Shown piece after piece: positions 49,290-58,918 of a stretch of DNA of 64,000 nucleotides (positions within the stretch are counted from its first letter, which is position 1; the number at the start of each line of letters is the position of its first letter). The notes below the pieces were generated by a model that ran no database searches, was not told the DNA's origin, and saw nothing but the letters and a program-made list of their open reading frames with translations. Position numbers and translations under genes: made by a program. Source of the stretch: Evansella cellulosilytica DSM 2522 (lineage in GTDB: Bacteria; Bacillota; Bacilli; Bacillales; Salisediminibacteriaceae). The stretch lies in assembly GCF_000177235.2 (NCBI RefSeq), contig NC_014829.1:2914001-2978000 (forward strand), read 5' to 3'.

Positions 49290-50070
49290 TCAACATACTA
49301 TTCATCACCATCATATAGTTGGGGTAATGTCACAGTTCCTACTTGCTTCTCCCTTTATCGTTTCACTCGTTATTTACGTAATGTGTGTTCTTTCATCAAA
49401 TCGTCATTACAGCAAGTGGCCTATAAAGCGTACGTTATTCTTTTTTCTAGGGGTCACCTTTGCTGTAATATCTCTGTGGGGGCCATTAGCAGAAAAAGCG
49501 CATCATGATTTTAAGTATCATATGATTGGGCACTTATTTTTAGGGATGCTATCTCCATTACTCATTGTACTTAGTTCACCGATGGTACTCTTTCTACGTT
49601 CAATAAATAGGTCAATTTCACTATCTCTAATAAAGGTCATTCATGGTAATGTAGTGAGAGTTTATTTTGATCCGACAGTCGCAACTATTTTAAACTTAGG
49701 TGGGTTATGGATATTGTATAAGACTAATCTCTATGTAGCGATGCATCAAAACACCCTTATATATATGCTCGTTCATTTACACGTTTTTATAGCCGGCTAT
49801 TTATTTACTGCTGCAATGATTGATAAAAGCGTAATGATTAGCAAAGTAAGCTTTTTATATCGTTCGGTCGTGTTAGTCATTGCTTTAGCTGCTCACGGCA
49901 TCTTATCTAAAGTGATATACTCTTCACCACCACATGGTGTATTACAAGCACAAGCAGAAGCTGGTGCTCAAATCATGTATTACGGTGGAGATATAATAGA
50001 TGCTACTATTATATTCATCCTTTTTTTACAATGGTTCAAATGGTCAAAGCCTCGAATAAAGCACATATGA
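49279..50070 (+). CDS. CtaG/caa3-type assembly membrane protein
   Basis: The 263-residue product has about seven membrane helices and conserved His-containing signatures of the CtaG_caa3 family: SLWGPLAEKAHHDFKYHMIG near residue 70, HLFLGMLSPLLIVLSSPMVL, and MLVHLHVFIAGYLFTAAMID near 165. The GTG at 49279 follows AAAGGG by eight bases and overlaps the DUF2243 gene. The family is linked to cytochrome c oxidase assembly or copper. An H-rich N-terminus (HTIHHHHIVG) could bind metal. Confidence 0.88.
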   Translation: MDISQHTIHHHHIVGVMSQFLLASPFIVSLVIYVMCVLSSNRHYSKWPIKRTLFFFLGVTFAVISLWGPLAEKAHHDFKYHMIGHLFLGMLSPLLIVLSSPMVLFLRSINRSISLSLIKVIHGNVVRVYFDPTVATILNLGGLWILYKTNLYVAMHQNTLIYMLVHLHVFIAGYLFTAAMIDKSVMISKVSFLYRSVVLVIALAAHGILSKVIYSSPPHGVLQAQAEAGAQIMYYGGDIIDATIIFILFLQWFKWSKPRIKHI

Positions 50071-50102
50071 TATCAATAATATTTTTGTAATTGGTGGCGG
50101 TT

Positions 50103-50825
50103 ATGATGGATTTTGTAGGAGTCGAGTGGATTTGGAAGTCTGCACTCATTGTGATTGGCGGTATTATTTTACTAAGACTAGCTGGAAGAAAGTCTATTTC
50201 ACAAATGACATTGGCTCAAACCGTAATTATGATTGGAATTGGTTCCCTTCTTATACAACCATTAGCAGGGGAAAACATTTGGTCGACACTATATGTTGGT
50301 TTCTTACTAGTGCTCACATTAATCATCGTCGAATATGGACAATTGAAGTTTGATTTCATAGAGCAGCTCGTTACTGGAAATTCAAAAGTGTTAATAAAGG
50401 ATGGGCATTTAAAGCTTCACAATTTAAGAAGTGTCCGACTTACGGTTGATCAGCTTGAAACACAATTGAGACTTAATAATATAATGAAAATTAAAGATGT
50501 AAAATGGGCAACAATTGAACCAAATGGACAAATCGCATATGTTCTAAAAGATGACATTAGCCCTGCAACAAAACAGGATGTGAATAAGATTGCAAAGGAA
50601 CTTACTCAGCTAAAAGAACTATTAAAACAGCCTTCTCCTTCCGATGCTGAGCAACTAAAGGGATATAATGAATCACAAGAGAATTTAACACTTGAAAAAT
50701 TATCAAAGGAGATCACCGATTTAAAAGCTCAATTAGGGAAAAGTGCAAACGTTGAAGATCAAAATATATTCGAAGAGGTTGATTCAGAGTCTCATAATGT
50801 GACGCCGCCTAAACATTTACAGTAA
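50103..50825 (+). CDS. DUF421 (YetF-like) membrane protein
   Basis: The ATG at 50103 has GGTGG five bases ahead. The 240-residue protein has three membrane helices (residues about 8-95), the LLRLAGRKSISQMTLAQTVI block near 25 and the LVTGNSKVLIKDGHLKLHNL region near 88 that lead to the cytoplasmic YetF domain. It carries an unusually long polar, coiled-coil-like C-terminus (about 165-240). YetF/YdfR/YdfS proteins sit in the forespore or outer spore membrane in Bacillus. A decayed DUF421 copy lies at 38509. Confidence 0.88.
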   Translation: MMDFVGVEWIWKSALIVIGGIILLRLAGRKSISQMTLAQTVIMIGIGSLLIQPLAGENIWSTLYVGFLLVLTLIIVEYGQLKFDFIEQLVTGNSKVLIKDGHLKLHNLRSVRLTVDQLETQLRLNNIMKIKDVKWATIEPNGQIAYVLKDDISPATKQDVNKIAKELTQLKELLKQPSPSDAEQLKGYNESQENLTLEKLSKEITDLKAQLGKSANVEDQNIFEEVDSESHNVTPPKHLQ

Positions 50826-50921
50826 GCATATAATGTCTGTTTCTTACTTACGAGTGAGAAAAAGAAAACACTTAAAGCAATGCTATTGGGTGTTTCATCG
50901 GACTTCCTATTCTAGTATAAG

Positions 50922-50969
50922 TGGTTGACTCAATCGGTAAATTTTAACCTTTTGAGTCAACCATTTTTA
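50922..50969. terminator. Terminator from dispersed palindrome, copy 3
   Basis: TGGTTGACTCAA and TTGAGTCAACCA pair perfectly, inner CGGTAAATTTTAACC also pairs partly, and ATTTTTAC follows on the plus strand. It lies between convergent genes (DUF421 stop at 50825 and dehydrogenase stop at 50967), so it can stop both. Confidence 0.8.
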
Positions 50970-51980
50970 CTTATCATTTAATATTTTTTCAATTACTATT
51001 AATGATGCTAACGCATCTTCTCCAGTAATTAACGGTACTTTATCATTTATTATACAATCAACAAACGCATCGATAACACCTGAATTTGTTTGATTATCAT
51101 TCGTTTGCATCGGCTCAAGCTCATGTTTAACTACTGATCCATCCTTCATTTCAATTATTAAAGGGTATTGATCATGATGATATATTTTCATCATTCCTTT
51201 TTCAAAATAAATCGTTGTCGAATTATCTTCTGAACCGTAATAAGTCCATGAAAAGGATGCAGTTCCTAATCTCCCTCGCTTCGTCTTCATCGCACACACG
51301 ACATTATCACATACTTCAATGGGGGTGCCACTTTCATCTACTTTATCTAACGCGCCCGTAAAACTATGCACAATATCAATTTCGTCATCTAATAAGTAAT
51401 GAATTAAATCTATTTTATGAATCCCTAAGTCTCCCGCTACACCAGAATGAGATCGTTCTTTCTTAAAAAACCAAGTAGCATTCGTACCATCAACACTCCA
51501 TTTTTCTGGACCTTGGTGCCCAAAAGTCGTTTTGAATGTTAATGCTTTTCCTAACTCCTTATTTTCAATGATACTTTTCGCTCTCTGATGCACTTTCGTT
51601 AACCGTTGATTATGATCAATCATTAACTTTTTCCCTGACTTTTTCTGGGCTTCTAGTATAACCCTTGCTTTCTCAACACTTGTTGCCATTGGTTTTTCAC
51701 AAAGTACATGCTTTCCATGTAATAATGCTTTTGTAGAATTAATATGATGCGATTCATTTGATGAACAATCACTGATAGCTACTATATTCGGATTATTAAA
51801 CAACTCTTCCACTTTGTCTACAACTCTACCGTTAAACTGTTGTGCTAGTGCAGTCGCTCGTGAAGTATTATTATCATAAAAAAAGATGTCATTTACGTAA
51901 GGATTTGCTCTGTATTCTGGTGCATGGCGAAATCTAGTAATTGATCCACAACCAATAATGCCAACATTTATTTGTTTCAC
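50967..51980 (-). CDS. Gfo/Idh/MocA family dehydrogenase
   Basis: The 337-residue enzyme has the Rossmann start VGIIGCGSITRFRHAPEYRA and the EKP motif in HVLCEKPMATSVEKAR near residue 95, then the C-terminal beta-sheet domain with DLGIHKIDLIHYLLDDEIDI near residue 175 (catalytic His-Asp pair expected here). It oxidises a sugar, sugar alcohol or inositol-like substrate with NAD(P). It is last in the LacI-controlled ABC sugar operon, 12 bases after the permease, so it likely acts on the imported compound. Confidence 0.92.
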   Translation of the reverse strand: MKQINVGIIGCGSITRFRHAPEYRANPYVNDIFFYDNNTSRATALAQQFNGRVVDKVEELFNNPNIVAISDCSSNESHHINSTKALLHGKHVLCEKPMATSVEKARVILEAQKKSGKKLMIDHNQRLTKVHQRAKSIIENKELGKALTFKTTFGHQGPEKWSVDGTNATWFFKKERSHSGVAGDLGIHKIDLIHYLLDDEIDIVHSFTGALDKVDESGTPIEVCDNVVCAMKTKRGRLGTASFSWTYYGSEDNSTTIYFEKGMMKIYHHDQYPLIIEMKDGSVVKHELEPMQTNDNQTNSGVIDAFVDCIINDKVPLITGEDALASLIVIEKILNDK

Positions 51981-51992
51981 GTCACGCCCTCC

Positions 51993-52952
51993 TTATACCC
52001 TTCTTTGAAAAATGACAGCTACAATGATAATCAATCCTTTGACAAGCCCTTGTAAATGTGGAGATATATTCATTAAATTCATCATATTGTTTAAAACACC
52101 TAGTAATAAAACGCCAAATAATGTACCAATTACCTTTCCTTTCCCACCTGTCATTCTCGTACCCCCGATGATTACGGCTGCAATGGCATCAAGTTCATAT
52201 AAATTACCTGAGCTTGATGAAGAGATTGAATTAAGACGGGATGTTTCTATCAATGCAGCTACACTAACTAACAATCCGCAAAGCGTATACACCAAAATCT
52301 TTATTCTATCAACGCGAATACCTGATAATAGCGCCGCCTTTTCATTACTACCTAAAGCATAAACGTAGCGGCCAAATCTTGTTTTCTGCATGATCATATA
52401 CACTACGAGAGTAATGAAAAGAAAAAAGATAATGGGTAAAGAAATCATGCCAATCTTTGTATTAGCTATTTTTGTAAAGCCATCTACTTGACTCGCTATA
52501 CTTCCACCGTTAGCACTATACAAAGCAATTGACCTAGCTCCTGCCATCATACCAAGGGTGGCAATAAATGCAGCTATTCTAGCCTTCGAGACTAATAGTC
52601 CATTTAAAAAGCCTGCTAATGAGCCTACAGCTAAAGCAACCAAAATAGCAATTAAAATACTTTCAGATGCATTTAAAGTTATCACTGTAAATACACCAAC
52701 CATTGCAAGTACCGATCCTACAGAAAGGTCGATACCACCTGATAGCATAACAAGAGTCATTCCTAAAGCGATAATACCAATAACGGACACTTGCATTAAA
52801 ATATTCAGTTGATTTTGTATGAGTAAAAATCTGTCGTTCATAATCGCTGCCAAAATATAGATGACAACAAAGGCAATGACAACACTATAATCATTCCATA
52901 TCCAATTCAATCTAGAAAATCGTTCATTATTGTTTATTTGGATGTTAGCCAT
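51993..52952 (-). CDS. RbsC-like sugar ABC permease
   Basis: The 319-residue protein has about nine helices of the ribose/xylose permease family: IALGMTLVMLSGGIDLSVGS near residue 60, VLAMVGVFTVITL, and GGTRMTGGKGKVIGTLFGVL near 258, all diagnostic. It starts one base after the stop of the ATPase gene. The sugar is unknown. There is no RbsD or RbsK, so it is not a plain ribose operon. Confidence 0.92.
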   Translation of the reverse strand: MANIQINNNERFSRLNWIWNDYSVVIAFVVIYILAAIMNDRFLLIQNQLNILMQVSVIGIIALGMTLVMLSGGIDLSVGSVLAMVGVFTVITLNASESILIAILVALAVGSLAGFLNGLLVSKARIAAFIATLGMMAGARSIALYSANGGSIASQVDGFTKIANTKIGMISLPIIFFLFITLVVYMIMQKTRFGRYVYALGSNEKAALLSGIRVDRIKILVYTLCGLLVSVAALIETSRLNSISSSSSGNLYELDAIAAVIIGGTRMTGGKGKVIGTLFGVLLLGVLNNMMNLMNISPHLQGLVKGLIIIVAVIFQRRV

Positions 52953-54461
52953 TTATTCCGCCTCCCTTTTTGCCCCTGTTGCAAATTCCATCACAATTTC
53001 CTCTGTCAATTCATCACGAAGAAACCTCCCTGTGATTTCTCCTTGGAACATCACGTTAACCCTGTCACAGATTCTTAGTATTTCCGGCGCCTCAGAAGAC
53101 AAAATAATGATTGCTTTTCCTTGTTCTGCCAAGCCTATAATATGTTCATAGATTTCGTTTTTAGCTCCAACGTCTATTCCTTGTGTTGGATTATCAAAAA
53201 TGATAATTTCTCCTCCAACCTCAAGCCACTTTGCAATGACTACTTTTTGTTGGTTCCCTCCGCTCAAGGAATCTATCGTTACGTTTGGATTATGAACTTT
53301 AATATTTAACTTTTCTTTGTAATATTGGAACTTCTCTTTTTCTCTACTGAATTGTATAAATCCAGCCTTCTCAAAGTTTCCTATAGAAGATAAACTCATA
53401 TTTTCTATGACACTTAAATCCTTAACAATTGCATTTTCCTTTCTATTTTTTGGCACAAGTCCAATCCCTACTTGTAGTGCCTTTTTAGGGTGTTTAATTG
53501 TTACCTGTTTACCATGTACTTTGATTACTCCTGTATATTTTTTTCTAAAGCCGAATATACTTTCAAATAATTCCGTTCTTCCGTCTCCTGCTAACCCTGT
53601 AAATCCTACTATCTCCCCTTTTTTTACTGAGAAACTAATGTTTTCAAATTGGCCCTTACTTGATAAATTATTGACAGTTAATACTTCCTCTGCGCTATTT
53701 ACATCATGGTAATAAGCATCTGTTGATACTGCTTTTCCAACCATTAGCTTTGTGATAGCTTCCAGTGTCGTATCCTTTATCTCCCCACTGCCCACAAGGT
53801 GCCCGTCACGCAATACTGTGTATCTATCACATATCGCCTGAATTTCCTTTAATTTGTGAGAAATATATATGATCGCTACTCCCGATTTTTTTAATTGCTT
53901 CATCATCTCAAAAAGCTTATTAACCTCATTATCTGTTAGAGAAGTTGTTGGCTCATCCATAATTATAATTTTTGCATCACTAAGTAATGCTTTCGCTATT
54001 TCAATTAACTGTTTATAGGAGGTTTCTAAATCTCTAACATAAGATTTAGGATTAATGCTTACCCCTAGTTTACTTAATACAGCTGTCGTTTCCTCACACA
54101 TTCTCTTTATATCTAGTAATCCCCAATTATTTTTTATTTCTTTTCCAAGAAACATGTTTTCATAAACAGTTAAATCTGAAACGACATTTAATTCTTGGTG
54201 GATAAAGCTAACTCCAAGTTCTTGTGATTTTCGCGGATTATCCATTGTTACACTGCGATTATTTACCTTAATTTCGCCTTCATCTAACTGGTGTACTCCG
54301 CCAAGAATATTCATCAGTGTTGACTTTCCAGCTCCATTCTCTCCTAATAATGCATGAATTTCACCTTTATGAAGCATAAAATCAACGTCATGCAACACTT
54401 TATTTTGATTAAACGACTTTGAAATACCAGTCATTTCTAATACAGAGCTCTCTTCTACCAT
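52953..54461 (-). CDS. RbsA-like sugar ABC ATPase (two domains)
   Basis: The ATG at 54461 is used (AAAGGAGG eleven bases ahead); the frame is open 23 codons farther. The 502-residue protein has two ATPase domains. The first has Walker A LLGENGAGKSTLMN near 40 and Walker B KIIIMDEPTTSLT near 160; the second has the degenerate Walker A GLAGDGRTELFESI near 285 and signature LSGGNQQKVVIAKWL near 398, as usual in RbsA. It powers the sugar importer with the RbsC- and RbsB-like proteins. Confidence 0.93.
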   Translation of the reverse strand: MVEESSVLEMTGISKSFNQNKVLHDVDFMLHKGEIHALLGENGAGKSTLMNILGGVHQLDEGEIKVNNRSVTMDNPRKSQELGVSFIHQELNVVSDLTVYENMFLGKEIKNNWGLLDIKRMCEETTAVLSKLGVSINPKSYVRDLETSYKQLIEIAKALLSDAKIIIMDEPTTSLTDNEVNKLFEMMKQLKKSGVAIIYISHKLKEIQAICDRYTVLRDGHLVGSGEIKDTTLEAITKLMVGKAVSTDAYYHDVNSAEEVLTVNNLSSKGQFENISFSVKKGEIVGFTGLAGDGRTELFESIFGFRKKYTGVIKVHGKQVTIKHPKKALQVGIGLVPKNRKENAIVKDLSVIENMSLSSIGNFEKAGFIQFSREKEKFQYYKEKLNIKVHNPNVTIDSLSGGNQQKVVIAKWLEVGGEIIIFDNPTQGIDVGAKNEIYEHIIGLAEQGKAIIILSSEAPEILRICDRVNVMFQGEITGRFLRDELTEEIVMEFATGAKREAE

Positions 54462-54508
54462 TACGAAAGAATCCTCCTTTAGGATTATAAGCGCATAAGA
54501 TAAATGGG

Positions 54509-54541
54509 AAATACGATAAATGCGTAGCACCTATCGTATTT
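54509..54541 (-). terminator. Partial terminator between binding protein and ATPase genes
   Basis: AAATACGATA and TATCGTATTT form a perfect ten-pair stem. The following T-run is short. Such stems let the binding protein be made above the ATPase and permease. Confidence 0.65.
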
Positions 54542-54564
54542 CTTATTTTTATCGGCTAAAGCTT

Positions 54565-55509
54565 TTAGAATGCAGCTTCTGGATCATAGTGATCATCTAC
54601 GTTATCCTTTGTAACTGGTGTAGCTGGCACGACTACTTCCGCGCTATCTGGATCTTCTCCGTTTGCTAAATCAGCACCAATAATGACACCTTCCTTCACC
54701 ATTAAAGGAGAGTATAAGAATGTAGCTGTAATTAATCCATCATCCATAATTATTTCATATACATCTTTACTTCCAGCTACCCCTGTAATAAATTGAATAT
54801 CGGTACGATTAGCTTCGTTAATTGCTTGAAGAACACCTAATGCCATACCGTCATCTTGTGTGTAAACTGCATCTATTTCAGGTTGTGACGTTAATATGTT
54901 TTCCATTACTTGTAAGGACGTTTCTGTTGAAAACTCTCCTGATTGAGAAGCAACAATTTCAATGTCTGATCCTTCTATAGCTTCGCGAAAACCATCACTT
55001 CGTTGCTGTGTTACAGAGTTAGATGGTCCGGCAATTTCAACAACCTTTCCATTGCCCCCAAGCTGTTCCATAAAGTACTCTCCAGCGTTGACACCTGCAC
55101 CGTAATTATCGCCTTTAACGACTACAGTTGCTGCATCATTTGTTAATTCGCGGTCAACAATAACAAGTGGTATGCCGGCCTCTTCTACTTGTAATGCAAT
55201 TGGAGACAATGCATCTGATTCGATTGGTAGCATGACGATTGCATCTACTCCTTGGGCTATTAAGTCCTCAACGTTGTTCACTTGTGCAGAAGGGTTATCA
55301 GCAGTAGTAAAAATATAATCGTCAATAGTTCCATCTTCCACAAGAGCTTTTGCCTGATCCTCTGCATTTTGAATAAGTGCTCCCATCCAACCATGTGTAG
55401 CTGAAGGCATTGCTAAACCTAAGACTGTTTCTCCATCACCTGAAGTATCCTCCGAACAACCAACAATCAACAGTATTGATGCGACTAACAAAAATAACAC
55501 TTTCTTCAT
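54565..55509 (-). CDS. RbsB-like sugar-binding lipoprotein
   Basis: The ATG at 55509 has AAGGGGGA ahead. The 314-residue product has a lipobox (MKKVLFLLVASILLIVGC) and a periplasmic-binding-protein type 1 fold: LGLAMPSATHGWMGALIQNA at the start, VEDLIAQGVDAIVMLPIESD near 78, and VYTQDDGMALGVLQAINEAN near 205. Ligand sites differ from ribose RbsB (THGWMGAL in place of the usual N-P-F-F), so the sugar is unknown. A cre-like sequence overlaps its promoter. Confidence 0.92.
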   Translation of the reverse strand: MKKVLFLLVASILLIVGCSEDTSGDGETVLGLAMPSATHGWMGALIQNAEDQAKALVEDGTIDDYIFTTADNPSAQVNNVEDLIAQGVDAIVMLPIESDALSPIALQVEEAGIPLVIVDRELTNDAATVVVKGDNYGAGVNAGEYFMEQLGGNGKVVEIAGPSNSVTQQRSDGFREAIEGSDIEIVASQSGEFSTETSLQVMENILTSQPEIDAVYTQDDGMALGVLQAINEANRTDIQFITGVAGSKDVYEIIMDDGLITATFLYSPLMVKEGVIIGADLANGEDPDSAEVVVPATPVTKDNVDDHYDPEAAF

Positions 55510-55547
55510 ACTAAAAATCCCCCTTATAGTATTATAATTCACCAAAA

Positions 55548-55562
55548 GTAAACGCTTTCAAA
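55548..55562 (-). promoter_or_regulatory. cre-like catabolite repression site with promoter
   Basis: On the minus strand TGAAAGCGTTTACT matches the CcpA consensus and is placed over a promoter whose -10 TATAAT lies at 55537-55532, with TTGAAA about 19 bases upstream. It suggests glucose repression of the transporter operon. Confidence 0.65.
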
Positions 55563-55583
55563 ATAAACGGAACTTTGGTGATA

Positions 55584-56573
55584 TTACCCCATTGTCGACT
55601 CTCGGATGATTAATTCATGATCTAAAATAATACTTTCAACATCTTCCCCTTTAATTTTGTTGATGAGCATCTGTACTGCTACACAGCCCATTTGATACAT
55701 CGGCTGCGATACCGTTGTTAAAGTGGGGTTAGTCATATTAGAGAAACTTATCTTGTCAAAGCCTACAACCGCTATGTGTTCTGGTACTTTTAACCCATTT
55801 TCGTTTATTTCCTTTAATGCTCCGATAGCTAACGTATCAGACACTGCAAATACAGCAGTGGGAGTTGTTTCTAATTGGAGTAATTTTCTCATCGCTCTAA
55901 TTCCATTTTCGAACAATAACTCATCTGTATTGTAAATCCATTCTTTTCTTACTGGAATGTCAAACTCATTTAACGCCCTTTCATACCCTTGACGGCGCTG
56001 TCTTGCATACAGAAACTTTTCATCACAATTAATCAACGCGATACTCTTGTGCCCAAGCATTATTAAATGCTTCACGGCTCTATATGCAGCAAGTTCATTA
56101 TTTATCGTGACATGCGGAATATGGCCTGCATCGTCATATTCACTACATTGAATAATCGGGTATTTTTTTGCTAAATCATTCAGTCTTTTCTTATTTACGG
56201 CTGGATCCATTGAAATAACACCATCCGCTAGTTTGTTTTTAATCATGTTCAAATAGATGTTTTCTCGGAGAGGGTTAGAATCAGTATCGCATAGGAGAAT
56301 ATGGTAGTTACTATTAAGAGCAGTATCTTCAATTCCGTTAATGATTTCCGTATAAAATGGGTTCGATATACTAGGTATTAATACGAGTAGGATTCTACTT
56401 TCAGAGTTTCGCAAGTTTCGCCCTAGCATACTAGGCTCATAATTAAGTTCTTTAATCGCCGCTTCCACCTTTACCCTTGTTTTAGGAGAGACAGAAGATT
56501 TTTTATTTAATACACGTGAAACAGTTGCAACAGATACACCTGCTTTATCAGCAACTTCTTGTATATTTGCCAA
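55584..56573 (-). CDS. LacI-family transcriptional regulator
   Basis: The TTG at 56573 has an AAGAAGGA site and yields the typical start MANIQEVADKAGVSVATVSR. The 329-residue protein has the HTH (residues 1-25), hinge helix with SRVLNKKSSVSPKTR and a sugar-binding domain (ILLVLIPSISNPFYTEIING at 60, TAVFAVSDTLAIGALKEIN at 220). It likely controls itself and the downstream operon through the palindromes at 56619 and 56736. The ligand is unknown. Confidence 0.93.
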   Translation of the reverse strand: MANIQEVADKAGVSVATVSRVLNKKSSVSPKTRVKVEAAIKELNYEPSMLGRNLRNSESRILLVLIPSISNPFYTEIINGIEDTALNSNYHILLCDTDSNPLRENIYLNMIKNKLADGVISMDPAVNKKRLNDLAKKYPIIQCSEYDDAGHIPHVTINNELAAYRAVKHLIMLGHKSIALINCDEKFLYARQRRQGYERALNEFDIPVRKEWIYNTDELLFENGIRAMRKLLQLETTPTAVFAVSDTLAIGALKEINENGLKVPEHIAVVGFDKISFSNMTNPTLTTVSQPMYQMGCVAVQMLINKIKGEDVESIILDHELIIRESTMG

Positions 56574-56618
56574 GATACATCCTTCTTTCAATGCAAGATT
56601 TAATATCGTAACGTATTA

Positions 56619-56632
56619 TGTAATCGATTACA
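56619..56632. promoter_or_regulatory. Operator palindrome TGTAATCGATTACA
   Basis: A perfect 14-base palindrome with CG centre, 46 bases upstream of the lacI-type start. It is a likely autoregulation site. Confidence 0.7.
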
Positions 56633-56735
56633 AAAATAAGTATAGAAAATTTTAAAAATTCTGTCAACTATAAATTTTAAATAAGTTATACCTCCTTTTT
56701 CCATCGATTTTAATTAAATATATATTTCAAACATA

Positions 56736-56749
56736 TGTAACGGATTACA
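56736..56749. promoter_or_regulatory. Second operator palindrome TGTAA-CGGA-TTACA
   Basis: Arms match the operator at 56619-56632 exactly, 117 bases farther upstream (centre to centre), a distance compatible with looping or a second transcript. Confidence 0.55.
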
Positions 56750-56851
56750 TAGTATGTTATTTTTTATCACATTTTTTTATTATTTATGATACTTTCAGGG
56801 GTGGTTCGTGAAAACCTATTATGTAAAACTTTCTGATTTTATCACTCGAAG

Positions 56852-56892
56852 CGGTTGAGTTAAAACGTTGATATTTACCTTTTAAGTCAATC
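56852..56892. repeat. Dispersed palindrome, copy 4 (degenerate)
   Basis: GGTTGAGTTAAAA pairs imperfectly with TTTTAAGTCAATC, with the inner ACCT half conserved. It is a worn copy of the family at 41102 and 45406. Confidence 0.45.
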
Positions 56893-56923
56893 TGTAAGGA
56901 ATGGAATTAAGGCATAGCCAATT

Positions 56924-56960
56924 AAAAGCCCACTTTAAGTCGACCTTAAAAGTGGGCTTT
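56924..56960 (-). terminator. Rho-independent terminator
   Basis: On the minus strand AAAGCCCACTTTTAAGG pairs with CCTTAAAGTGGGCTTT-like arms (12-13 pairs), followed by TTTTAATT. It ends the gene at 57041. Confidence 0.75.
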
Positions 56961-57040
56961 CGGTAATTGGAGCCATTGTAACAACTATATATAGCTTGTG
57001 ATACAACCTCGAGGCAGTACCAATAATTATTGATTAGATT

Positions 57041-57811
57041 TTATGGATAACGTAATACTCCTTCATCCGATTTCTGCTCTTTCTTCATATAGTTTGCCAT
57101 TTCCTCTTTATTTAGCTTAAGCGCACGATCAAAATTTTCACTTTTTATTTTTTTTGCTTCTTCCTCCATTAATTCATTTTTTTTCATTAGTTCAATATAA
57201 AAGACTTGTTGCTCCCTTTTTAATTGAGTCCAAATACCAGCACTATCCATTGCTTTCTTCCAGTTCTTTAAAACATCCATGTTACGAACCAATTCGTGGA
57301 CTACGTGTAGCTGTACTGTTGCAAGAGTTGCTGCAGTATTTATTGCTAATTCGAGATCGTCTTCTTTTAGGGAAGAACTCTCATCCTTTATTTTTCTCAT
57401 ATTAGCCCAGAAATCTTCATAGGCCTTTTTATATGTTAACTGGTAACCTAATAGTTTCTTAATAAATGAGTACCCTTCTCCCCATTTTTTGTTCTGATGT
57501 TCATCCATTTTAGCAATTGGTACTCTAAAGAAATCTAAGTTCACCTGTGCTCTCATTTTTCCTTCATCTCTTATTTTTTCATATAGTCGATAAAACAAAA
57601 ATAATTGACGATGCGCTTTTTTAGCATCCGAGACAACTTCCTCTTCATCAGAAAATACAGCTGTCCCTACTGGTCGATGCATTTTAATATAGTCAACTAA
57701 ATAGTAATTACGGCCAGACACCTCAAAGGGATAAGGATATACAGATACTTTTTCTAACCAATACCTATATTTTTTTGCTTTCCTCTTAACACTAAACGAA
57801 CGATTAAACAT
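57041..57811 (-). CDS. Hypothetical helical protein (256 aa)
   Basis: The protein begins MFNRSFSVKRKAKKYRYWLE and is mostly helical and charged, with VSGRNYYLVDYIKMHRPVG near residue 32 and coiled-coil-like C-terminus (ELMKKNELMEEEAKKIKSEN). No signal or membrane segment is seen. The family is not recognised; similar length proteins occur in Bacilli. It has its own terminator. Confidence 0.65.
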   Translation of the reverse strand: MFNRSFSVKRKAKKYRYWLEKVSVYPYPFEVSGRNYYLVDYIKMHRPVGTAVFSDEEEVVSDAKKAHRQLFLFYRLYEKIRDEGKMRAQVNLDFFRVPIAKMDEHQNKKWGEGYSFIKKLLGYQLTYKKAYEDFWANMRKIKDESSSLKEDDLELAINTAATLATVQLHVVHELVRNMDVLKNWKKAMDSAGIWTQLKREQQVFYIELMKKNELMEEEAKKIKSENFDRALKLNKEEMANYMKKEQKSDEGVLRYP

Positions 57812-57981
57812 ATAAAACAGCCTCCTCAGAACGATCTCTCCTCATTTTATCATAGCTAGATGGTTGATCATTATCTTGTACATGAAAACTAGTTTTTTTA
57901 TTTTATTCTAGCAAGTAAATAACTACCTTGAACATAAAAAACTTCAGGCTTGAAGAGGGAGTCTTCTGTCGGATATGATAA

Positions 57982-58016
57982 AAAACGCAAACCATGATCA
58001 TCATGATTTACGTTTC
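57982..58016 (-). terminator. Terminator after FNT gene
   Basis: On the minus strand AAACGTAAATCATGA pairs with TCATGGTTTGCGTTT, followed by six T residues. It lies about 70 bases after the stop at 58088. Confidence 0.8.
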
Positions 58017-58087
58017 TTTATTTTTTTGGCTCTGTTAAAGGCTAATGTTGATTATCACGAAAAAGTCGTTTATGGTAAACTTCTTGT

Positions 58088-58918
58088 TTATTTTATAGAA
58101 GTTACTGATTTTCTTACGAGCAATTTTTCTTCTGCTATTTCCTTTTTTTCGCGTACTGGACTTATAATCCAGTACAAGCCCCCGACAAACAGTGTTCCGC
58201 CTACTATATTTCCTAACGTAACTGGAATCAAATTTGCAAAATAGCCAGTTAAAGTAATGGTATCAGGACTAGGATGAATGAGGGCTAATCCTAAAATCGC
58301 CATATTGGCTATACTATGCTCATATCCTGATATAATAAAAGTAAGTAAAATCCATGTAATCATTAATATCTTTGCTGCATCATTTTTTGTCCTTAGTGTA
58401 CACCAAATCGCGAGACATACTAACCAGTTACATAATATTCCTCTAAAAAAAAGCTCCGATGTACTCAATCCCATCTTATTTGCTGCCACTTGCATCAAAA
58501 AGTGATCCCCAGAAATGTTTGAAAATATTCCTGAAAATAAAATTAGGACACAGAAAAGTGATGCTCCTATGAAGTTTCCGATATAGCACCAAAACCAATT
58601 TTTAGCAGCATCTCCCCAACTTGTAGCACCTGATAAACTACTCATCGTAAAAAATAGATTGTTCCCAGTAAACAATTCAGCACCTGCAAAAATGATGAGT
58701 ACTAAAGCAATCCCAAAGGAGAGTCCAACTAATAGTGAAGCTAATGGAGAAGAAACATCGGCAAAGGATGCTCCTAATGAAAAGCTTAGTACAACAGCTA
58801 ACCCTATATATGCCCCCGCTAAACTAGCTGAAACTAAATATTTTCCAAGACTGTTGTTCAAAAATTCAACTTTCGATTTGGCTGCATCACTTAATGTGTC
58901 AATTGTGTCTTTATACAT
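58088..58918 (-). CDS. Formate/nitrite transporter family channel
   Basis: The 276-residue protein has six membrane helices and FNT signatures: FAGAELFTGNNLFFTMSSLS near residue 80, the WCYIGNFIGASLFCVLILFS helix near 108 and the GILCNWLVCLAIW block with the pore residues near 160, then SGYEHSIANMAIL near 205. The pentamer passes formate, nitrite or related anions. No formate or nitrite genes are beside it; it is monocistronic. Confidence 0.92.
   Translation of the reverse strand: MYKDTIDTLSDAAKSKVEFLNNSLGKYLVSASLAGAYIGLAVVLSFSLGASFADVSSPLASLLVGLSFGIALVLIIFAGAELFTGNNLFFTMSSLSGATSWGDAAKNWFWCYIGNFIGASLFCVLILFSGIFSNISGDHFLMQVAANKMGLSTSELFFRGILCNWLVCLAIWCTLRTKNDAAKILMITWILLTFIISGYEHSIANMAILGLALIHPSPDTITLTGYFANLIPVTLGNIVGGTLFVGGLYWIISPVREKKEIAEEKLLVRKSVTSIK

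Noticed and set aside
57975-58244. 89-residue plus-strand frame at the end of the FNT gene
   Set aside because: Starts inside the FNT terminator and covers the FNT 3' end in antisense; no ribosome binding site.
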